A stretch of DNA of 64,000 nt, from assembly GCA_018714405.1 (NCBI GenBank), contig DVNM01000002.1, forward strand, positions 62,001 to 126,000, given 5' to 3'. Below the pieces are notes generated by a model. That model saw nothing but the letters and a program-made list of their open reading frames with translations. It did no database searches and was not told the origin of the DNA. Positions 1-9,159 of this stretch are shown piece after piece (within the stretch, counting starts at the first letter, position 1; every line of letters begins with the position of its first letter). This DNA is from Scybalenecus merdavium (GTDB taxonomy: Bacteria; Bacillota; Clostridia; Oscillospirales; Acutalibacteraceae). The position numbers and the translations under genes are program-made.

Positions 1-1443
1 GTGCTTCGCGACAGCGGCGTTTCGGCAGAAGATGTGATCGGCATCGGCACGGATTTTACGGCCTGCACGCTGGTCGCCTGCAAAAGCGACGGCACGCCGC
101 TTTGTAATGTGCCTGGTTTTGCGGACGAGCCGCACGCCTATGTAAAACTCTGGAAGCACCATGCCGCCCAGAGCTACGCGAACCGTTTAAATGCGATTGC
201 GGCAGAGCGCCGCGAACCGTGGCTGGCCAACTACGGCGGCAAGATCTCGTCTGAGTGGGCCGTTCCGAAGATTTGGCAGGTGCTTGATGAAGCGCCGGCG
301 GTCTATGCCGCAACCGACCGTTACATAGAAGCGGCCGACTGGATCATCTGGCAGCTTTGCGGGCACGAAACACGCAATTCCTGTACGGCAGGGTATAAAG
401 AGATCTGGAACAAAAAGGCCGGCTATCCGTCCAAAGCCTTTTTTAAAGCGCTGGATGCGCGTTTGGAAAATGTGGTAGAAGAAAAGCTCTCCACCAACAT
501 CACGCCGCTCGGTCAGCGCGCCGGCGGTCTGACGGAGGAGATGGCGGCACGCCTCGGGCTGAAGGCTGACACTGCGGTTGCCATCGGCAATGTGGATGCG
601 CATGTCTGTGTGCCGTCTGTCGGCATTGATGCGCCCGGCAAAATGCTGGCTATTATGGGCACCTCTACCTGCCATATGCTGATGGGGACGGAGGAACGTC
701 AGGTGCCCGGTATGTGCGGCGTTGTGGAAGACGGCATTCTGCCCGGCTTTTTTGGCTACGAGGCCGGTCAGTCCTGTGTCGGCGACCATTTTTCTTGGTT
801 TATTGAAAACTGTCTGCCGGCGTCGTACCGCGATATGGCGGAAAAAGAACAAAAAAACATCCATGCGTTTCTGCGCAGCCGCGCAGAAAAACTGCGCCCG
901 GGCGAAAGCGGCCTGCTGGCGCTCGATTGGTGGAACGGCAACCGCAGCGTGCTTGTGGATGTGGACTTAACGGGCATGATGCTCGGCATGACGCTGCAGA
1001 CCAGACCGGAAGAGATCTATCGTGCATTGATCGAGGCGACGGCCTACGGCACGCGCATGATCATTGAAACCTTCCGCGAAAACGGGGTAGATGTCAATGA
1101 ATTCTATGCCTCGGGCGGTATTTCGCAAAAAGACCCCATGACGATGCAGATCTATGCCGATGTTATTAAAATGCCGGTCAAGATCGCCGGCTCAGCGCAG
1201 GGCCCCGCTTTTGGCTCCGCTATTTTTGCGTCGGTTGCGGCCGGAAGCGCCGCCGGCGGCTATGACAGCATTTTTGAGGCGGCACGCGCCATGGGCAAGG
1301 TGAAAGACACTGTCTATTACCCGGTAGAAGAAAATAGCCGCATCTATGACCGTCTGTTTGCCGAGTATAAAACATTGCACGATTATTTTGGCCGCGGCCA
1401 GAATGACGTGATGAAACGTTTAAAGGAGTTGAAGCAGCAGTGA
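1..1443 (+). CDS. araB: Ribulokinase, 5'-truncated by window edge
   Basis: Phosphorylates L-ribulose to L-ribulose-5-phosphate with ATP, the second step of arabinose use in the cytoplasm. The visible 480 residues begin inside the N-terminal FGGY kinase domain (GIGTDFTACT near residue 13) and run to a normal C-terminus with the second domain (MGTSTCH near 220, ASGGISQKDP near 370). Ribulokinases are about 550-570 residues, so about 80 N-terminal residues, including the first phosphate-binding motif, lie before the window; the GTG at base 1 is not the real start. The stop overlaps the GTG start of araA. The araB-araA-araD order makes the substrate assignment firm compared with other FGGY kinases. 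Confidence 0.93.
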   Translation: MLRDSGVSAEDVIGIGTDFTACTLVACKSDGTPLCNVPGFADEPHAYVKLWKHHAAQSYANRLNAIAAERREPWLANYGGKISSEWAVPKIWQVLDEAPAVYAATDRYIEAADWIIWQLCGHETRNSCTAGYKEIWNKKAGYPSKAFFKALDARLENVVEEKLSTNITPLGQRAGGLTEEMAARLGLKADTAVAIGNVDAHVCVPSVGIDAPGKMLAIMGTSTCHMLMGTEERQVPGMCGVVEDGILPGFFGYEAGQSCVGDHFSWFIENCLPASYRDMAEKEQKNIHAFLRSRAEKLRPGESGLLALDWWNGNRSVLVDVDLTGMMLGMTLQTRPEEIYRALIEATAYGTRMIIETFRENGVDVNEFYASGGISQKDPMTMQIYADVIKMPVKIAGSAQGPAFGSAIFASVAAGSAAGGYDSIFEAARAMGKVKDTVYYPVEENSRIYDRLFAEYKTLHDYFGRGQNDVMKRLKELKQQ

Positions 1444-2918
1444 GCATGCAGGATTATTCATTTTGGCTTCTGGTCGGCACCCAGTACCTTTACGGGGAAG
1501 ATACGTTTGTGGACATCAATGCCCACGCGCAGGCCATTGCCTCTGCCCTGACAAGCAGCAAGCATGTGCCGTGTAAAGTGGTGGCAAAGCCCTGCCTGAA
1601 AAACGCGGCTGAGATCACAGATGTTATCACCCAGGCAAATGCAGACCCGGCTTGTGCCGGCGTGATCACCTGGATGCACACGTTTTCGCCGTCTAAAATG
1701 TGGATACGCGGCTTGAGTATTCTCTCGAAACCATATTTGCACATCAATACGCAGTTTAACCGCGACATTCCGTGGGATTCAATCGACATGGACTTCATGA
1801 ACCTGAACCAGTCTGCCCACGGCGACCGTGAACACGGCTATATTGCCGCGCGCATGCGCCTGCCGCGCAAAGTTGTGGCCGGCCATTGGGAGGACGAGCT
1901 ATTTCAGCAGAAAGTCGGCCGCTGGATGCGCAGCGCCGTCGGCGCCATCGAAAGCCGTAAACTGCGTGTGCTGCGTATTTCCGACAATATGCGCAACGTT
2001 GCCGTGACGGACGGCGACAAGATCGAAGCCCAGATCAAGCTCGGCTGGCAGGTAGACCATTACGGCGTGGGCGATATCATCCGCATGACCGAAGCGGTCA
2101 CCGAATCGGAAATCGACGCGCAGATGGCCGAGTATGAAAAATATTACACGATGGACACCGACAATATCGATGCTGTCCGCTACCAGGCCAGGGAAGAGGT
2201 CGCGATCCAAAAGTTTATGGAGCAGGAGGGCTTTGGTGCTTTCCAGACGAATTTTGAAGACCTGCAGGGTCTGCGCCAGCTGCCCGGCCTTGCCGCGCAG
2301 GACCTGATGCGCCAGGGCTATGGCTTTGGTGCAGAAGGCGACTGGAAGATCGCCGCACTCACGCGCGTGATGAAGCTTATGGCAGAGGGGCTGGACGGCG
2401 GCACCGCGTTTATGGAGGACTACACCTACCACTTTGAACCCGGCAATGAAATGCTGCTTGGCGCGCACATGCTGGAAGTCTGCCCGACGATCGCGGCAGA
2501 GCGGCCGAAGATCCAGGTGCATCCTCTTGGCATCGGCGACCGCGAAGACCCGGCGCGCCTTGTGTTCAAATCACAGCCTGGTTCGGCTATCGTAACTACG
2601 CTGGTGGATATGGGTGACCGTCTGCGTATGATCGTTAACGATGTGGAGTGCAAAGAACAGCTGCACGATATGCCGAAGCTGCCGGTCGCCGGTGTGCTCT
2701 GGGCGCCGAAGCCGTGTTTGCAGACTTCTGCGGAGGCTTGGATCTATGCCGGCGGCGCACACCACAGTGTGCTCAGCTATGCGCTCACGCCGGACATTAT
2801 GCGCGATTTTGCCGAGATCACCGGCATTGAGTTTTTGCATATTGACCAGAATACCGACATCGAGTCGTTCTGCAAAGAGCTGTTTTACAACGATGTCGCC
2901 TATAAGGTGGGTAGATAA
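1440..2918 (+). CDS. araA: L-arabinose isomerase
   Basis: Interconverts L-arabinose and L-ribulose, the first step of the pathway; a Mn-dependent cytoplasmic enzyme. The 492 residues match the usual family length (about 495-500). Near the N-terminus it has WLLVGTQYLYGE, in the middle HGDREHGYIAARM, and later MEDYTYHFEPGNEMLLGAHMLEVCP with the metal-ligand Glu/His pattern. A GTG start at 1440 is chosen: it overlaps the araB stop, and AAGGAG at 1423-1428 sits 11 bases upstream. An ATG at 1446 is possible but 17 bases from that site. araD follows after one base, so the three genes are one transcript. Confidence 0.96.
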   Translation: MSMQDYSFWLLVGTQYLYGEDTFVDINAHAQAIASALTSSKHVPCKVVAKPCLKNAAEITDVITQANADPACAGVITWMHTFSPSKMWIRGLSILSKPYLHINTQFNRDIPWDSIDMDFMNLNQSAHGDREHGYIAARMRLPRKVVAGHWEDELFQQKVGRWMRSAVGAIESRKLRVLRISDNMRNVAVTDGDKIEAQIKLGWQVDHYGVGDIIRMTEAVTESEIDAQMAEYEKYYTMDTDNIDAVRYQAREEVAIQKFMEQEGFGAFQTNFEDLQGLRQLPGLAAQDLMRQGYGFGAEGDWKIAALTRVMKLMAEGLDGGTAFMEDYTYHFEPGNEMLLGAHMLEVCPTIAAERPKIQVHPLGIGDREDPARLVFKSQPGSAIVTTLVDMGDRLRMIVNDVECKEQLHDMPKLPVAGVLWAPKPCLQTSAEAWIYAGGAHHSVLSYALTPDIMRDFAEITGIEFLHIDQNTDIESFCKELFYNDVAYKVGR

Positions 2919-2919
2919 T

Positions 2920-3624
2920 ATGCTGGAGCAGCTGAAACAGGATGTATATAGGGCCAATCTGCAGCTGGTGGAATATGGCCTTGTTGTACTGACCTGGGGC
3001 AATGTGTCTGCCATAGACCGGAAAAGCGGTCTGTTCGTCATCAAGCCCTCCGGCGTGCCGTATGAAAAGCTGCGTGCGCAGGACATGGTCGTGGTCGATC
3101 TGAACGGCAATGTGGTGGAAGGGGAGCTCAACCCTTCTTCCGACACGCCGACGCATGCCGAGCTTTACCGTGCTTTTCCCGAGATCGGCGGTGTGGTGCA
3201 CACTCATTCCTCCTGGGCATGTGCCTGGGCGCAGGCCGGGCGCGATATTCCGGCTTACGGCACCACGCATGCGGATTTTGCATATGGGGCAGTACCGTGT
3301 GCACGCGGTCTTACTGAAGAGGAAGTCAGCGGCGCTTATGAAAAGAATACCGGCAAAGTGATTGCCGAAACGTTTGAAAAGCGCGGCCTTTCGCCGGATG
3401 CGTTTCCGGCTGTGCTGGTACACCGTCATGGCCCGTTCACCTGGGGCAAGGACTGCTTTAAAGCCGTGGAAAATGCGCTGATTTTGGAGGAAGTCGCCAA
3501 AATGGCTGCGCGCACCGAACGCATTGCCGCGTTTGGAGAGGCGTCGGTTGGCATTGAGCCGTATCTGCTTGATAAACACTATCTGCGCAAGCACGGTAAA
3601 AATGCTTACTACGGGCAAAAATAA
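2920..3624 (+). CDS. araD: L-ribulose-5-phosphate 4-epimerase
   Basis: Epimerises L-ribulose-5-phosphate to D-xylulose-5-phosphate, feeding arabinose carbon into the pentose phosphate pathway. It is 234 residues, typical for AraD (about 230). The class II aldolase/adducin fold is recognisable from WGNVSAIDR near residue 26, the Zn-binding HTHSSWA near 95 and a further HRHGPF stretch near 170. The open frame extends far upstream, but the ATG at 2920, one base after the araA stop and behind AAGGTGGG, is the sensible start. A strong terminator follows, so it is the last gene of the ara transcript. Confidence 0.95.
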   Translation: MLEQLKQDVYRANLQLVEYGLVVLTWGNVSAIDRKSGLFVIKPSGVPYEKLRAQDMVVVDLNGNVVEGELNPSSDTPTHAELYRAFPEIGGVVHTHSSWACAWAQAGRDIPAYGTTHADFAYGAVPCARGLTEEEVSGAYEKNTGKVIAETFEKRGLSPDAFPAVLVHRHGPFTWGKDCFKAVENALILEEVAKMAARTERIAAFGEASVGIEPYLLDKHYLRKHGKNAYYGQK

Positions 3625-3634
3625 ACAAAGTTTC

Positions 3635-3667
3635 GGGCACGGCAAACGCCGTGCCCATTTTTATTTT
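3635..3667 (+). terminator. Rho-independent terminator of araBAD
   Basis: A perfect 9-bp stem (GGGCACGGC at 3635-3643 and GCCGTGCCC at 3648-3656) with an AAAC loop, followed by a T-rich tail. It lies 11 bases past the araD stop. Confidence 0.93.
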
Positions 3668-3710
3668 GAGCGGATATTAAAATCTTAATACCTGCGGTTA
3701 AATTATTGTA

Positions 3711-3739
3711 TTGATTCACGTATTTAGCTCTGTTACAAT
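3711..3739 (+). promoter_or_regulatory. Sigma-A-type promoter of the fucosidase gene
   Basis: TTGATT at 3711-3716 and TACAAT at 3734-3739 with 17 bases between. It sits after the ara terminator and about 30 bases before the GH29 start, so this gene has its own promoter. Confidence 0.8.
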
Positions 3740-3768
3740 GAATGCAGTTATGTAAATGGGGGAGAAAA

Positions 3769-5316
3769 ATGGACAGACTGGACCTTTATACAAGTATTGT
3801 GCCGACAACGGCGCAAAAAATCGCCCAGCGTCATACGTTCAATGTTTTTATTCACTATGGCATGAACACGTTTACCGGCAAAGAGTGGGGCACCGGCAAG
3901 GAAAGTGCGCAGTTTTTCAATCCGTCTGAGCAGGACACGGACCAGTGGCTTCGCTGCATTGCCGCCTCCGGCGCAAGCGGTGTTATTTTGACCTGTAAGC
4001 ACCATGACGGCTTCTGCCTTTGGCCGACCGAAACAACAGCCCACAGCGTTAAGCATTCGCCGTATAAGGACGGAAAAGGCGATGTTGTTCGTGAGGTCAG
4101 CGACAGCTGCCGCAAGTATGGTTTGCGTTTTGGCGTTTATCTTTCTCCGTGGGACCGTAACCACAGCACCTATGGTTCAGAAGCCTATAATGATGTGTAT
4201 TGCCGCCAGCTCACCGAACTGCTGACCAACTACGGCGAAGTTTTCTGCGTCTGGCTGGACGGTGCCTGCGGTTCTTATATGGACAATAAACCGAAACAGC
4301 ACTATGATTTTGACCGCATCTATGCCCTTGTGCGTGAATTGGCGCCGAATGCCGTGATTTCCAACTGCGGGCCGGACATACGCTGGGTCGGCAATGAGGG
4401 CGGCATCGCCCGGAAAAGTGAATGGAATGTGGTGCCGGCTTTTGCCTGCGACACCCAGTCGATCGCTGAACATTCGCAGCACGCGGATGGGGAAGACATG
4501 GTCAAAAACAGCAGTGATATCGTTGCTTCTGACCTGGGCAGCCGCAAGTTCCTGGCCGGATATGATGAATTTATGTGGTACCCGGCGGAGGTGGATGTTT
4601 CGATCCGTCCGGGCTGGTTTTACCATAAAGCGCAGGATGCCATGGTGCGCAGTTTGGACAATCTTTTGAAAATTTATTACACATCGGTCGGCGGCAATTC
4701 TTTTTTGCTTTTGAATGTTCCGCCGGATAAGCGCGGTCTCATTTGCGAGCAGGATGCTGAAACGCTGCGCCGGCTCGGTGCGCATTTGGCAAAGTCACGC
4801 GATCAAATCGTGGATGTGGTTTCTGTTTCTGCACCGCAAGCGGCCGAGGGCTGCGGCAGTGACAATCTGCTGGAATACAGCTACAGTGGCGAGACGGGTG
4901 ATCCGCTTGCCTATTATATGCCGGAAAGGGAAGCCCAAAGTTATACGCTGACCTTTCAGCTGGACAAGCCGCATAGCATCAACCGTGTGCAGTTGATTGA
5001 AAACACTGCATTTTCGCAGCGGATTGAAGCGTTTTCCGTCTATGTGTATCAAAACGGACACCGAAAAAAGGTCTACGATGGTACGACTGTCGGCTTCGGG
5101 CGTATTGCCGTATTTGCCCGTGCGGTCGAAACAGACCGGGTCGAGATCGTGCTCACGTCTGTGCGCAAACGGCCTGTTCTGGAGTTTGTGGGCATTTACC
5201 GCGACAACGGTTACCGCATGAAAAAGTCGTTTTTAGAGCCTTTGAAGCTTTGGCTGCATCAAAAAAATTACGAGCTTTATGTTGCGCGCGAGAATAAAAA
5301 AAGAAAGGCAAAATAG
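3769..5316 (+). CDS. GH29 family alpha-L-fucosidase-like glycosidase
   Basis: Predicted exo-acting hydrolase of alpha-L-fucosides. The 515 residues hold a GH29 catalytic barrel over about 1-340: HYGMNTF at 29-35, CKHHDGFCLWPT around 76-87, YLSPWDRN near 124, and the likely nucleophile Asp164 in VWLDGACG. A C-terminal beta-rich segment (about 380-490) resembles an F5/8 type C (CBM32-like) carbohydrate-binding domain. No signal peptide is visible, so it probably acts inside the cell on imported oligosaccharides. The ATG at 3769 is chosen because GGGGGAG (3757-3763) lies just upstream; an in-frame ATG at 3742 lacks a site. Exact substrate cannot be told; GH29 also includes other fucosyl-linkage specificities. 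Confidence 0.88.
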   Translation: MDRLDLYTSIVPTTAQKIAQRHTFNVFIHYGMNTFTGKEWGTGKESAQFFNPSEQDTDQWLRCIAASGASGVILTCKHHDGFCLWPTETTAHSVKHSPYKDGKGDVVREVSDSCRKYGLRFGVYLSPWDRNHSTYGSEAYNDVYCRQLTELLTNYGEVFCVWLDGACGSYMDNKPKQHYDFDRIYALVRELAPNAVISNCGPDIRWVGNEGGIARKSEWNVVPAFACDTQSIAEHSQHADGEDMVKNSSDIVASDLGSRKFLAGYDEFMWYPAEVDVSIRPGWFYHKAQDAMVRSLDNLLKIYYTSVGGNSFLLLNVPPDKRGLICEQDAETLRRLGAHLAKSRDQIVDVVSVSAPQAAEGCGSDNLLEYSYSGETGDPLAYYMPEREAQSYTLTFQLDKPHSINRVQLIENTAFSQRIEAFSVYVYQNGHRKKVYDGTTVGFGRIAVFARAVETDRVEIVLTSVRKRPVLEFVGIYRDNGYRMKKSFLEPLKLWLHQKNYELYVARENKKRKAK

Positions 5317-5323
5317 TGCACAA

Positions 5324-5451
5324 GTCCGGAAAAACAGATGTAGCAAAAGAACCTCCTGATGTTGATAAACTGTGAACCGGTCCAGAAAAAATAGATAATA
5401 GACCAAGCCCCCTGATGTAGGAAAATAAATACATCAGGGGGCTAAACTGTG
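5324..5451 (+). repeat. Imperfect tandem repeat, likely IS-end sequence
   Basis: Two related units lie in tandem. The first starts with GTCCGGAAAAA (5324) and ends in TAAACTGTG (to 5374); the second starts with GTCCAGAAAAA (5380) and ends in TAAACTGTG (to 5451). Both contain CTGATGT in the middle. The units directly precede the decayed transposase, so they are probably duplicated left-end sequence of that element; this is inference. Confidence 0.55.
5406..5443. repeat. Perfect 14-bp inverted repeat
   Basis: AGCCCCCTGATGTA at 5406-5419 and its exact complement at 5430-5443, separated by 10 bases. There is no T-tract, so it is not a normal terminator. It may be a regulatory hairpin that keeps outside transcripts from reading into the transposase, as known for several insertion sequences, or an IS-end structure. 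Confidence 0.8.
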
Positions 5452-6030
5452 CAAAAAAGAAGTTACACGCCTGTGCAGGAAATATTACCTTACCGGAAAT
5501 CGCGGCGATGATTCAGGCGGGAAAAGTCAGAGAGCAATAGCAGAGTATTTTGGGTTCAAAGATGAGTATGTGGTAAAAGAACTGCTGAAACGAGAACGCC
5601 GCAAGCAAAGAAAACAGGCCGCAGGAATCACGACTCTTTTGAGGTCTCTCGAAGTGGTTAGATTTACTGTCTGAAATCCGCCGCTTTGGGAAATGGGAAC
5701 AGATGAGGCAGCAGCTTTACAAGTATGGGAATCTGTTCAATCGCCAGTTCCATGCTGAAAAGCAGAATTCTGGATGGGTGCAGACATTTCTTACATTCAG
5801 ACAACAGTGGTGCTCTACCTCTTCATGTTCCGTGACCTCTACGACAACAGTATTGTTGCTTACAAAACTGGGACACAGCAGACGGTGAATTCGGTGCCGC
5901 ATACTATCTGGCAGCCCTTCGGAAAGAAAAGAGGGCCGCCGCAGAGTTGCAGCTCCACAGCGACCAAAGGCTTCAGTGTATTTCCCGAGCGTCTACACGA
6001 TATAGGGCAGAGTAGGACACCGGGTCGATT
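5449..6030 (+). pseudogene. Decayed IS3-family transposase (orfA and orfB fragments)
   Basis: This 720-base gap holds no intact gene but clear remains of a two-frame IS3-type transposase. In one frame (from about 5537) a helix-turn-helix piece reads AIAEYFGFKDEYVVKELLKR, typical of orfA. Another frame from about 5774 gives GADISYIQTTVVLYLFMFRDLYDNSIVAYKTGTQQTVN (shown here only in part of its family context), the start of the rve integrase core with the first catalytic Asp. A third frame near 5930 carries an ELQLHSDQ-like piece, the region of the second Asp. Stops and frameshifts break all frames and the final DDE Glu region is gone, so the element is dead. Confidence 0.85.
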
Positions 6031-6038
6031 ATTTGTGT

Positions 6039-7394
6039 TTAGTTTTTCAGGCTATGCAGCGGCGCCGGGATACGGCCGCCGCGGTGGATGAATTTGGCGG
6101 GCACTTTTGTGCTGACCGCCATGACAGGGGCGCTGCCCAGCAGGCCGCCGAATTCCAGTTCGTCGCCAACGTTTTTGCCGATTGCCGGGATCACACGGAC
6201 TGCCGTTGTTTTGCCGTTTACCATACCAATGGCTGCTTCGTCCGCAATAATGCCGGAAATGACTTCGGCCGGCGTGTCACCCGGAATGGCGATCATATCG
6301 AGACCGACCGAACAAACTGCCGTCATCGCCTCCAGTTTTTCAATGGAGAGCGCTCCGGCTCTTGCCGCATCGATCATGCCGGCATCTTCAGAAACGGGGA
6401 TAAAGGCACCGGAAAGGCCGCCCACGCTGGAGGATGCCATGACGCCGCCTTTTTTCACAGCGTCATTCAGCATGGCAAGGCAGGCCGTTGTGCCGGCACC
6501 GCCGCATTGTTCCACACCGATCTCTTCCAGAATGTGCGCCACGCTGTCGCCGACGGCAGGCGTGGGCGCAAGAGAAAGGTCTACGATGCCAAACGGTACG
6601 CCAAGGCGTTTGGAGGCTTCCGTGCCGACGAGCTGACCCATTCGCGTTACTTTGAATGCGGTCTTTTTGATCAGCTCCGCTACTTCATTAATACTGTAGT
6701 CCGGGTGTTTGGCCAGCGCGCTGCGCACCACGCCCGGGCCGGAAACGCCGACGTTGATGACGCAGTCCGCTTCGCCTACGCCGTGGAAGGCACCGGCCAT
6801 AAACGGGTTATCTTCCGGCGCGTTGCAAAATACGACCAATTTGCCGGCGCCGATACAGTCGTTGTCTTTTGTGAGTTCTGCCGTTTTGCGAATGGCTTTG
6901 CCCATCATGGCAACGGCGTCCATATTAATGCCGGCTTTGGTCGAGCCAATGTTGACAGAGGAGCAAAGGTGCTCTGTTTGCGCCAGCGCTTCGGGAATGC
7001 TCTCGATCAGGGCAAGGTCGCCGGCGGCAAATCCTTTTTGCACCAAAGCAGAGTAACCGCCGATAAAATTGACGCCGATCGTCTGCGAAGCTTTTTCAAG
7101 CACTTTTGCATAAAGCACCGGGTCGCCGCCGCTGATGCCTGCCATAATCGCAATGGGCGTCACGCTGACGCGCTTGTTGATGATCGGAATGCCGTATTCC
7201 TTTTCGATCTGTTCGCCGGTCGCAACCAGTTTTTCAGCTTTTTTGCAGATTTTGCTGTAAATTTTGTCGCAGCTTTTCTGGATGTCGCTGTCACCGCAGT
7301 CAAGCAGGGAAATACCCATGGTGATCGTGCGGATGTCCAGGCATTCATCCTGAATCATAGTAATGGTCTCTAAAATGTCGTTTGTGTTAATCAA
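6039..7394 (-). CDS. UPF0210 (DUF711/PFL-like) family protein
   Basis: A conserved 451-residue protein of unknown biochemical role. Its length and glycine-rich signatures (GISLLDCGD near 28, GPGVVRSALAKHP near 225, GGAGTTACLAMLNDAV near 300, GGLSGAFIPVSEDAGM near 328) match UPF0210. The family is distantly related in annotation to glycyl radical enzymes, but I see no glycyl-radical motif at the C-terminus, so that name should not be taken as function. It starts 14 bases after the ACT-domain gene and the pair is one operon, an arrangement conserved in many Firmicutes, which suggests the ACT protein regulates or partners it. Confidence 0.88.
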   Translation of the reverse strand: MINTNDILETITMIQDECLDIRTITMGISLLDCGDSDIQKSCDKIYSKICKKAEKLVATGEQIEKEYGIPIINKRVSVTPIAIMAGISGGDPVLYAKVLEKASQTIGVNFIGGYSALVQKGFAAGDLALIESIPEALAQTEHLCSSVNIGSTKAGINMDAVAMMGKAIRKTAELTKDNDCIGAGKLVVFCNAPEDNPFMAGAFHGVGEADCVINVGVSGPGVVRSALAKHPDYSINEVAELIKKTAFKVTRMGQLVGTEASKRLGVPFGIVDLSLAPTPAVGDSVAHILEEIGVEQCGGAGTTACLAMLNDAVKKGGVMASSSVGGLSGAFIPVSEDAGMIDAARAGALSIEKLEAMTAVCSVGLDMIAIPGDTPAEVISGIIADEAAIGMVNGKTTAVRVIPAIGKNVGDELEFGGLLGSAPVMAVSTKVPAKFIHRGGRIPAPLHSLKN

Positions 7395-7408
7395 GGCGCG
7401 CCCTCCGA

Positions 7409-7678
7409 TCAGATCCTGTGCATAGAATTGAAAATATCTTCGTGCATGATGTGGATGGACAGACCGCGCGTTTCACCCAGCTTTGCCGCCTTGTCGGAAA
7501 AATCCGTAAAAGATGCGTTGAGCCTTGAAACGTCAGCGATCATGATCATGCAGAACATATCCTGCAGAACAGACTGTGAAACGTCCTCGATATTTGCATT
7601 AAATTCGGCGCATATGGCCGAAACGTCCGCCAGAATGCCGACGGTGTCTTTACCAACAACTGTAATAACCGCTTTCAT
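7409..7678 (-). CDS. ACT domain protein, UPF0237 family
   Basis: An 89-residue stand-alone ACT domain (KAVITVVGKDTVGILADVSA at the N-terminus), a fold that usually binds amino acids and controls enzymes. It has the beta-alpha-beta layout with the characteristic Gly-Ile-Leu turn near residue 13. A strong AGGAGGT lies at 7688-7694 just upstream of the ATG. It is the first gene of a two-gene transcript with UPF0210. A ligand cannot be named from the sequence. Confidence 0.9.
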   Translation of the reverse strand: MKAVITVVGKDTVGILADVSAICAEFNANIEDVSQSVLQDMFCMIMIADVSRLNASFTDFSDKAAKLGETRGLSIHIMHEDIFNSMHRI

Positions 7679-7705
7679 AGGTTTACCTCCTAAAATCCAT
7701 ATCGT

Positions 7706-7734
7706 ATTATATCAAAATAATTGTCTATTTTCAA
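7706..7734 (-). promoter_or_regulatory. Sigma-A promoter of the ACT-UPF0210 operon
   Basis: On the minus strand TTGAAA (7729-7734) and TATAAT (7706-7711) are 17 bases apart, with the AGGAGGT ribosome site 12 bases downstream of the -10 box. Confidence 0.88.
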
Positions 7735-7852
7735 TAAACATTTGAAAGAAATCTAAAAAAGCATTTTAAAGCGCTTTTGTTTGTGCTATGATATAACCAC
7801 TGATATTTACAGAAGTGAAAATTTTTTCGATGCAATCGGAGATATAACGGTT

Positions 7853-8665
7853 ATGAGCTTAACGAATAAAGTCGACATGCACATTCATTCCGACAATTCT
7901 TTTGACGGCCACCATTCTGTGATCCTGCTTTGTGAGCATGCCTGTTTAAAGGGCGTGCGCGGTATTGCGATCACAGACCACTGCGAGATCGATTCAAAAA
8001 CCATGGATTTCCGGGCGCTCACACTGAATTCTTATGTGAATTCACGCTTGGCGCAGAAGGTGTTTTCCGGCAATCTGATCGTTATGCAGGGCATTGAGCT
8101 GGGGCAGGCGATTTACAATAAACCTTTGGCCGAAAAGATTTTAAGTGAATTTGAATATGATTTTGTGCTTGGGTCTATTCATAATCTAGAAAATATGGAG
8201 GACTTCTTCTTCCTGGATTTCAAAAACTACTCTGTAGATGACCTGATGCGGCGTTATTTCGAAGCGGAGCTCGAACTTGCGCAGTGGAACCAGTTTGACA
8301 GTCTGGCGCATTTGACCTATCCGCTGCGCTATCTTGTCGACCGTGAAGACCTGTACCTGGATTTAAAGCCGTACCAGAAACTGATCGACGAGATCCTTTT
8401 GACGCTGGTCAAAAACAACAAAGCGCTGGAGATCAACACCTCTGGCTTATTTATGAAAATGCACAGCACACTGCCGGATGCACCGGTCGTTCGCCGCTTT
8501 AAGGAACTTGGCGGCAAGTACATCACGGTCGGCTCCGATTCCCATTATGCCGACCGTATCGGCAACGGCATTGAAGAGGGCATGCAGCTGGCTAAACAGT
8601 GCGGTTTTGATTTTATTACGATCTATCATAAGCGCGAACCGGTTATGATCCCGATCGAAGACTGA
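7853..8665 (+). CDS. PHP-domain phosphatase, HisJ-like (histidinol-phosphatase family)
   Basis: A 270-residue PHP-fold metal-dependent phosphoesterase. The metal-binding His/Asp/Glu set is visible: HIH at residues 10-12, TDHCE at 41-45, GIELG near 82, SIHN near 107, AHLTYP near 150 and SDSHYADR near 230. The family includes HisJ, which removes phosphate from histidinol phosphate, but no other his gene is nearby, so the substrate is open. The open frame reaches back to 7781, but a -10-like TATGAT lies at 7787-7792, so the ATG at 7853 (GGAGAT upstream) is used. It leads a run with Lrp, aminotransferase and ispE. Confidence 0.82.
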   Translation: MSLTNKVDMHIHSDNSFDGHHSVILLCEHACLKGVRGIAITDHCEIDSKTMDFRALTLNSYVNSRLAQKVFSGNLIVMQGIELGQAIYNKPLAEKILSEFEYDFVLGSIHNLENMEDFFFLDFKNYSVDDLMRRYFEAELELAQWNQFDSLAHLTYPLRYLVDREDLYLDLKPYQKLIDEILLTLVKNNKALEINTSGLFMKMHSTLPDAPVVRRFKELGGKYITVGSDSHYADRIGNGIEEGMQLAKQCGFDFITIYHKREPVMIPIED

Positions 8666-8679
8666 AAGGCGGAAAAGAA

Positions 8680-9159
8680 ATGGACAAATTACTGCATCTT
8701 TTAATGGAAAACCCGCGTCTGACCAACGAGGAACTGGCGCAAACGCTCGGCATGACAGAACAGGATGTTGCCGCCAAAATCGCCGAATATGAAAATCAGG
8801 GCATTATTAAGGGCTACAGCACGGTGATCGACCACGATGCCCTGCAGGATGACACGGTCACAGCCTTGATCGAAATCAAGGTGAAACCGAAATTCGGCCA
8901 CGGGTTTGATGAGATCGCCGAGCGCATTGCCGCGTTGGAAGAGGTCGAAAGCGTTTACCTGATGAGCGGCAGCTACGATCTTTGCTGCATCGTCTCCGAC
9001 AAATCCTTTCAGGTCGTTTCCATGTTTGTGTCCCGCCGGCTTTCGCCGCTGGAGGATATTGAATCGACCACAACGCATTTTATTTTGAAACGGTATAAAG
9101 ACAGCGGTGTTTTGTTCTCCAAAAAGCCGCAGGACGACAGGGGGGTCATTTCCCTGTGA
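8680..9159 (+). CDS. Lrp/AsnC family transcriptional regulator
   Basis: A 159-residue DNA-binding regulator. Residues 1-60 form the AsnC-type winged helix-turn-helix (MDKLLHLLMENPRLTNEELA, then the recognition region), and about 70-140 form the RAM/ACT-like ligand domain with VESVYLMSGSYDLCC. Such proteins respond to amino acids. The stop overlaps the GTG start of the aminotransferase gene, and this pairing is common; it suggests that the regulator controls its own operon and senses a substrate or product of the aminotransferase. The effector is not known. Confidence 0.92.
   Translation: MDKLLHLLMENPRLTNEELAQTLGMTEQDVAAKIAEYENQGIIKGYSTVIDHDALQDDTVTALIEIKVKPKFGHGFDEIAERIAALEEVESVYLMSGSYDLCCIVSDKSFQVVSMFVSRRLSPLEDIESTTTHFILKRYKDSGVLFSKKPQDDRGVISL

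Noticed and set aside
6033..7373. A 446-residue plus-strand frame opposite UPF0210
   Set aside because: Its translation is rich in Arg, His and Gly with no family pattern; the minus strand encodes a clear conserved protein with promoter and ribosome site.
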